Below are positions 10,933-12,274 of a stretch of DNA of 12,274 bases, piece after piece (the first letter of the stretch is position 1; the number at the start of each line of letters is the position of its first letter). The translations under genes and the position numbers were made by a program. Under the pieces are notes generated by a model, which saw only the letters and a list, made by a program, of their open reading frames with translations, was not told the DNA's origin and ran no database searches. Origin of the DNA: Baffinella frigidus (taxonomy: Eukaryota; Cryptophyceae; Cryptomonadales; Baffinellaceae); contig MU647065.1 in assembly GCA_026770585.1 (NCBI GenBank), positions 118,661 through 130,934 of the forward strand, given 5' to 3'.

Positions 10933-11243
10933 GGTTTCGGGTTTCAGGGTTTTAGGGTTCTGGTTTCTGGTGTCTGGTTTCGTTTTTTGGTTTTTGGTTT
11001 TTGGTTTTTGGTTTTTGGTTTTCGGGTTTCAGGTTTCGGGTTTCGGGTTTCGGGTTTCAGGTGTCGGGTGTCGGGTTTCAGGTTTCGGGTGTCGGGTGTC
11101 GGGTGTCGGGTGTCGGGTGTCGGGTGTCGGGTGTCGGGTTTCGGGTTTCGGGTTTCGGGTGTCGGGTTTCGGGTTTCGGGTTTCGGGTCTCGGGTCTCGG
11201 GTCTCGGGTCTCGGGTTTCGGGTTTCGGGTTTCGGGTTGGGGG
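10933..11243 (+). repeat. Block-homogenised telomere-variant array
   Basis: A heptamer array in which variants occur in blocks: five TTTTTGG units (10984-11019), then TTTCGGG with TTTCAGG, about seven consecutive TGTCGGG (11090-11138), TTTCGGG, four TCTCGGG (11187-11214) and TTTCGGG again. All keep the 7-bp period of TTTAGGG. Because 21 bp equals seven codons, every plus-strand frame encodes a repeating FRVSGFG-like peptide and every minus-strand frame an ETRNPKP-like one. I consider none of them real. Confidence 0.93.
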
Positions 11244-11320
11244 GGTGTGCCTGCACGCCCCGTACTCGCACCCCCTCTGCACCCCCTCTTCTCGCCCACC
11301 GGAGAAAGGACCAGCTCAAG
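11244..11320 (+). repeat. GTGTGCCTGCAC cassette, copy 3 (long form)
   Basis: GGTGTGCCTGCACGCCCCGT, ACTCGCACCCCCTC, TTCTCGCCCACCGGAGAAAG, GACCAGCT. It has an internal ten-base duplication (ACCCCCTCTGC / ACCCCCTCTTC). It matches copy 4 at 11675 over about 65 bp and is longer than copies 1 and 2. Confidence 0.85.
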
Positions 11321-11471
11321 CACTCGTCTTTGTCGTTTGAAGCGACGTTCGTCGAAAAAAAGTGACTTTACTACACGTTTAACACTGTTTCAAATTCACA
11401 TCGGAGGGAGACCTAACCAGCCTCCGGCGGCCCCTGCGGGGGGCTTGCTGCGCGACCCGAATCTAATGGGG
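11321..11471. other. Unassigned, between cassette and element C2
   Basis: Contains TTTACTACACG (the TTACTACA word at 11368) and a GC-rich stretch CCTCCGGCGGCCCCTGCGGG. No gene, RNA or element edge is supported. Confidence 0.4.
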
Positions 11472-11621
11472 TAACGGCCTGAAAATGGGGTAGTTGGGTC
11501 TACGGCATTGCCTAGGACCTCCTACCGTAGGCCGAGACTTTTTGGTCCTGGGATCCCTCGGCCTACGGTAGGAGGTCCTAGGCAATGCCGTATGCCTAAC
11601 TACCCCATTTTCAGGCCGTTA
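11472..11621. mobile_element. Foldback MITE family C, copy 2
   Basis: 150 bp. The left end TAACGGCCTGAAAATGGGGT and the complement of ACCCCATTTTCAGGCCGTTA are identical over 20 bp. Near-perfect pairing continues through ACGGCATTGCCTAGGACCTC, CTACCGTAGGCCGAG to a short loop around TTTTTGGTCCTGGGATC. The ends can be read as TA target duplications around ACGGCC...GGCCGT, but TA is also part of the inverted repeat, so this is undecided. Better preserved than copy 1 at 3120. Confidence 0.93.
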
Positions 11622-11674
11622 GCCTATGAAATCGCGGTCGAGGGTGAGGGCTCATGGTTGAGGGTTGGGGGGGG

Positions 11675-11740
11675 GGTGCCTGCACGCCCCATGCTCGCAC
11701 CCCCTCTTCTCGCCCACCGGAGGAAGGGCCAGCTGCCCGC
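11675..11740 (+). repeat. GTGTGCCTGCAC cassette, copy 4
   Basis: GGTGCCTGCACGCCCCATGC, TCGCACCCCCTCTTC, TCGCCCACCGGAGGAAGGGC, CAGCT. Preceded by a short G-rich heptamer tract (11640-11674) ending in a poly-G run, as copy 3 is. Confidence 0.85.
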
Positions 11741-11941
11741 TCGGACGTACCTACAACAGGGGTTCATTATTTATTAGATACGATAAAATATATATCAGAA
11801 GTTTTCGCACATTACATTATATCATGTTATATTATATTATATTGTATTGCATTGTATTATAAACGCTAATATAAAATACATTGAGAGTGGAGACTCCAGT
11901 GCAAAAGGGCGAGTAGCATTGTTTTATGTTGAGCTCGGTTT
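11741..11941. other. AT-rich island, no gene
   Basis: From about 11765 to 11885 the base composition falls sharply to AT-rich, with degenerate pentamers TTATA/TTGTA (11820-11861) and ATATATATC. It is then followed by GAGCTCGGTTTCACTCAGG. AT-rich islands in subtelomeres can be origins or unpaired elements, but nothing here proves that. Confidence 0.6.
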
Positions 11942-11988
11942 CACTCAGGCCCGTACTCGCACCCTTGCTTCTCGCCCCCCACCAGCCC
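11942..11988 (+). repeat. GTGTGCCTGCAC cassette, copy 5 (partial)
   Basis: CACTCAGGCCCGTACTCGCA then CCCTTGCTTCTCGCCCCCCACC. It keeps the CCCGTACTCGCACCC and CTTCTCGCCC parts of copy 3 but not the start. CACTCAGGCC also occurs in element I. Confidence 0.65.
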
Positions 11989-11998
11989 TCACCGAACG

Positions 11999-12160
11999 AC
12001 CACACAGTCGATTTTCGACCTGTTCTCAAAAGTCAATTTTGCACCAAGATCGCGACGTCTTAAGTTGCAGCCGGGCGAATTCGCCTGGTTGTCAAGGGAA
12101 AATTGAGGTCTTCGTCTGGCGGTCAAGGTGGAATTGAGGTCTGAAAATCGACTGTGTGGT
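11999..12160. mobile_element. Foldback MITE family K
   Basis: 162 bp with perfect 18-bp inverted ends ACCACACAGTCGATTTTC / GAAAATCGACTGTGTGGT and a further GACCT/AGGTC match inside. The interior contains GTCAAGG..AATTGAGGTCT twice (12091-12114 and 12122-12142) and the near-palindrome CCGGGCGAATTCGCCTGG. No second copy here. The right end abuts an AT repeat. Confidence 0.85.
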
Positions 12161-12174
12161 ATATATATATATAC

Positions 12175-12178
<4 letters not shown>
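12154..12178. repeat. GTGTGGT(AT)nACCACAC palindrome
   Basis: The right terminus of element K, an AT run, then ACCACAC, which equals the first seven bases of the K left terminus. It could be two K-type ends facing each other across an AT target, or chance growth of the AT repeat. Confidence 0.7.

Positions 12179-12180
<2 letters not shown>

Positions 12181-12267
<87 letters not shown>
12181..12267. repeat. AT dinucleotide microsatellite
   Basis: About 86 bp of uninterrupted AT, running almost to the end of the window. Length is likely to vary between haplotypes or assemblies. Confidence 0.95.
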
Positions 12268-12269
<2 letters not shown>

Positions 12270-12274
12270 TTTAT

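Noticed and set aside
10944-11474. Several open frames of 80-157 codons on both strands with FRVSGFG-like or ETRNPKP-like repeats
   Set aside because: They come from the 7-bp repeat, which leaves all frames open. There is no non-repetitive domain, and frames on both strands are equally open.

Overview
The window looks like eukaryotic subtelomeric or other telomere-repeat-rich DNA, with no protein-coding gene I can support. It opens with 14 full TTTAGGG-type heptamers (two are TTCAGGG). Degenerate relatives of that heptamer (CCCTAGA, CCCTAAT, CCCTACA, CCCTCAA, TTTCGGG, TGTCGGG, TCTCGGG, TTTTTGG) recur over much of the 12.3 kb. TTTAGGG telomeres are known from land plants, many green algae, dinoflagellates, cryptophytes, oomycetes, chromerids and coccidia. 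The sequence alone does not let me choose. Frequent CpG, very dense short palindromic elements and the absence of genes point to a protist or alga rather than a compact fungal or animal chromosome end, but that is inference.

The second main component is short foldback transposon-like (MITE-like) elements. I find eleven families and fourteen copies, 133-277 bp each, about 2.5 kb or one fifth of the window. They are named A to K here. Families A, C and D have two copies each. Three insertions can be dated against repeats in the same window: family J lies in a tandem unit whose empty site is preserved and has a TA duplication; family A copy 2 lies inside a 77-bp repeat junction whose empty relative is at 3525 and has an AA duplication (copy 1 has GC); family G splits a tandem repeat near a TA. 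None encodes a transposase here, so all would be non-autonomous.

Layout. 1-540: G-rich telomere array, then C-rich degenerate heptamers in head-to-head orientation. 540-1620: older dispersed cassettes, a CTT microsatellite and a duplicated 24-mer. 1620-2460: elements A1 and B, then a 28-bp higher-order heptamer array. 2460-3910: short tandem duplications, element C1, a 26-bp satellite and duplicated 69-bp and 77-bp modules. 4066-4971: element D1, a CCCTAAT array, and elements E and F. 5140-6030: a GAGCC-containing tandem repeat broken by element G and closed by an AT microsatellite. 6083-7446: elements A2, D2 and H with further repeats. 7447-8410: cassettes separated by CCCTACA-type arrays. 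8450: polarity switch from C-rich to G-rich. 8743-10327: a roughly 200-bp tandem unit (five copies or fragments) interrupted by element I, an AACCCTC array and element J. 10283-11740: two further cassette families separated by G-rich heptamer arrays, plus element C2. 11760-12274: AT-rich island, element K and a terminal AT microsatellite.

The recurring design is a short non-telomeric cassette alternating with a locally homogenised telomere-variant array, peppered with palindromic elements. Open reading frames across the heptamer arrays exist only because a 7-bp period rarely creates stop codons; I treat them as non-coding.
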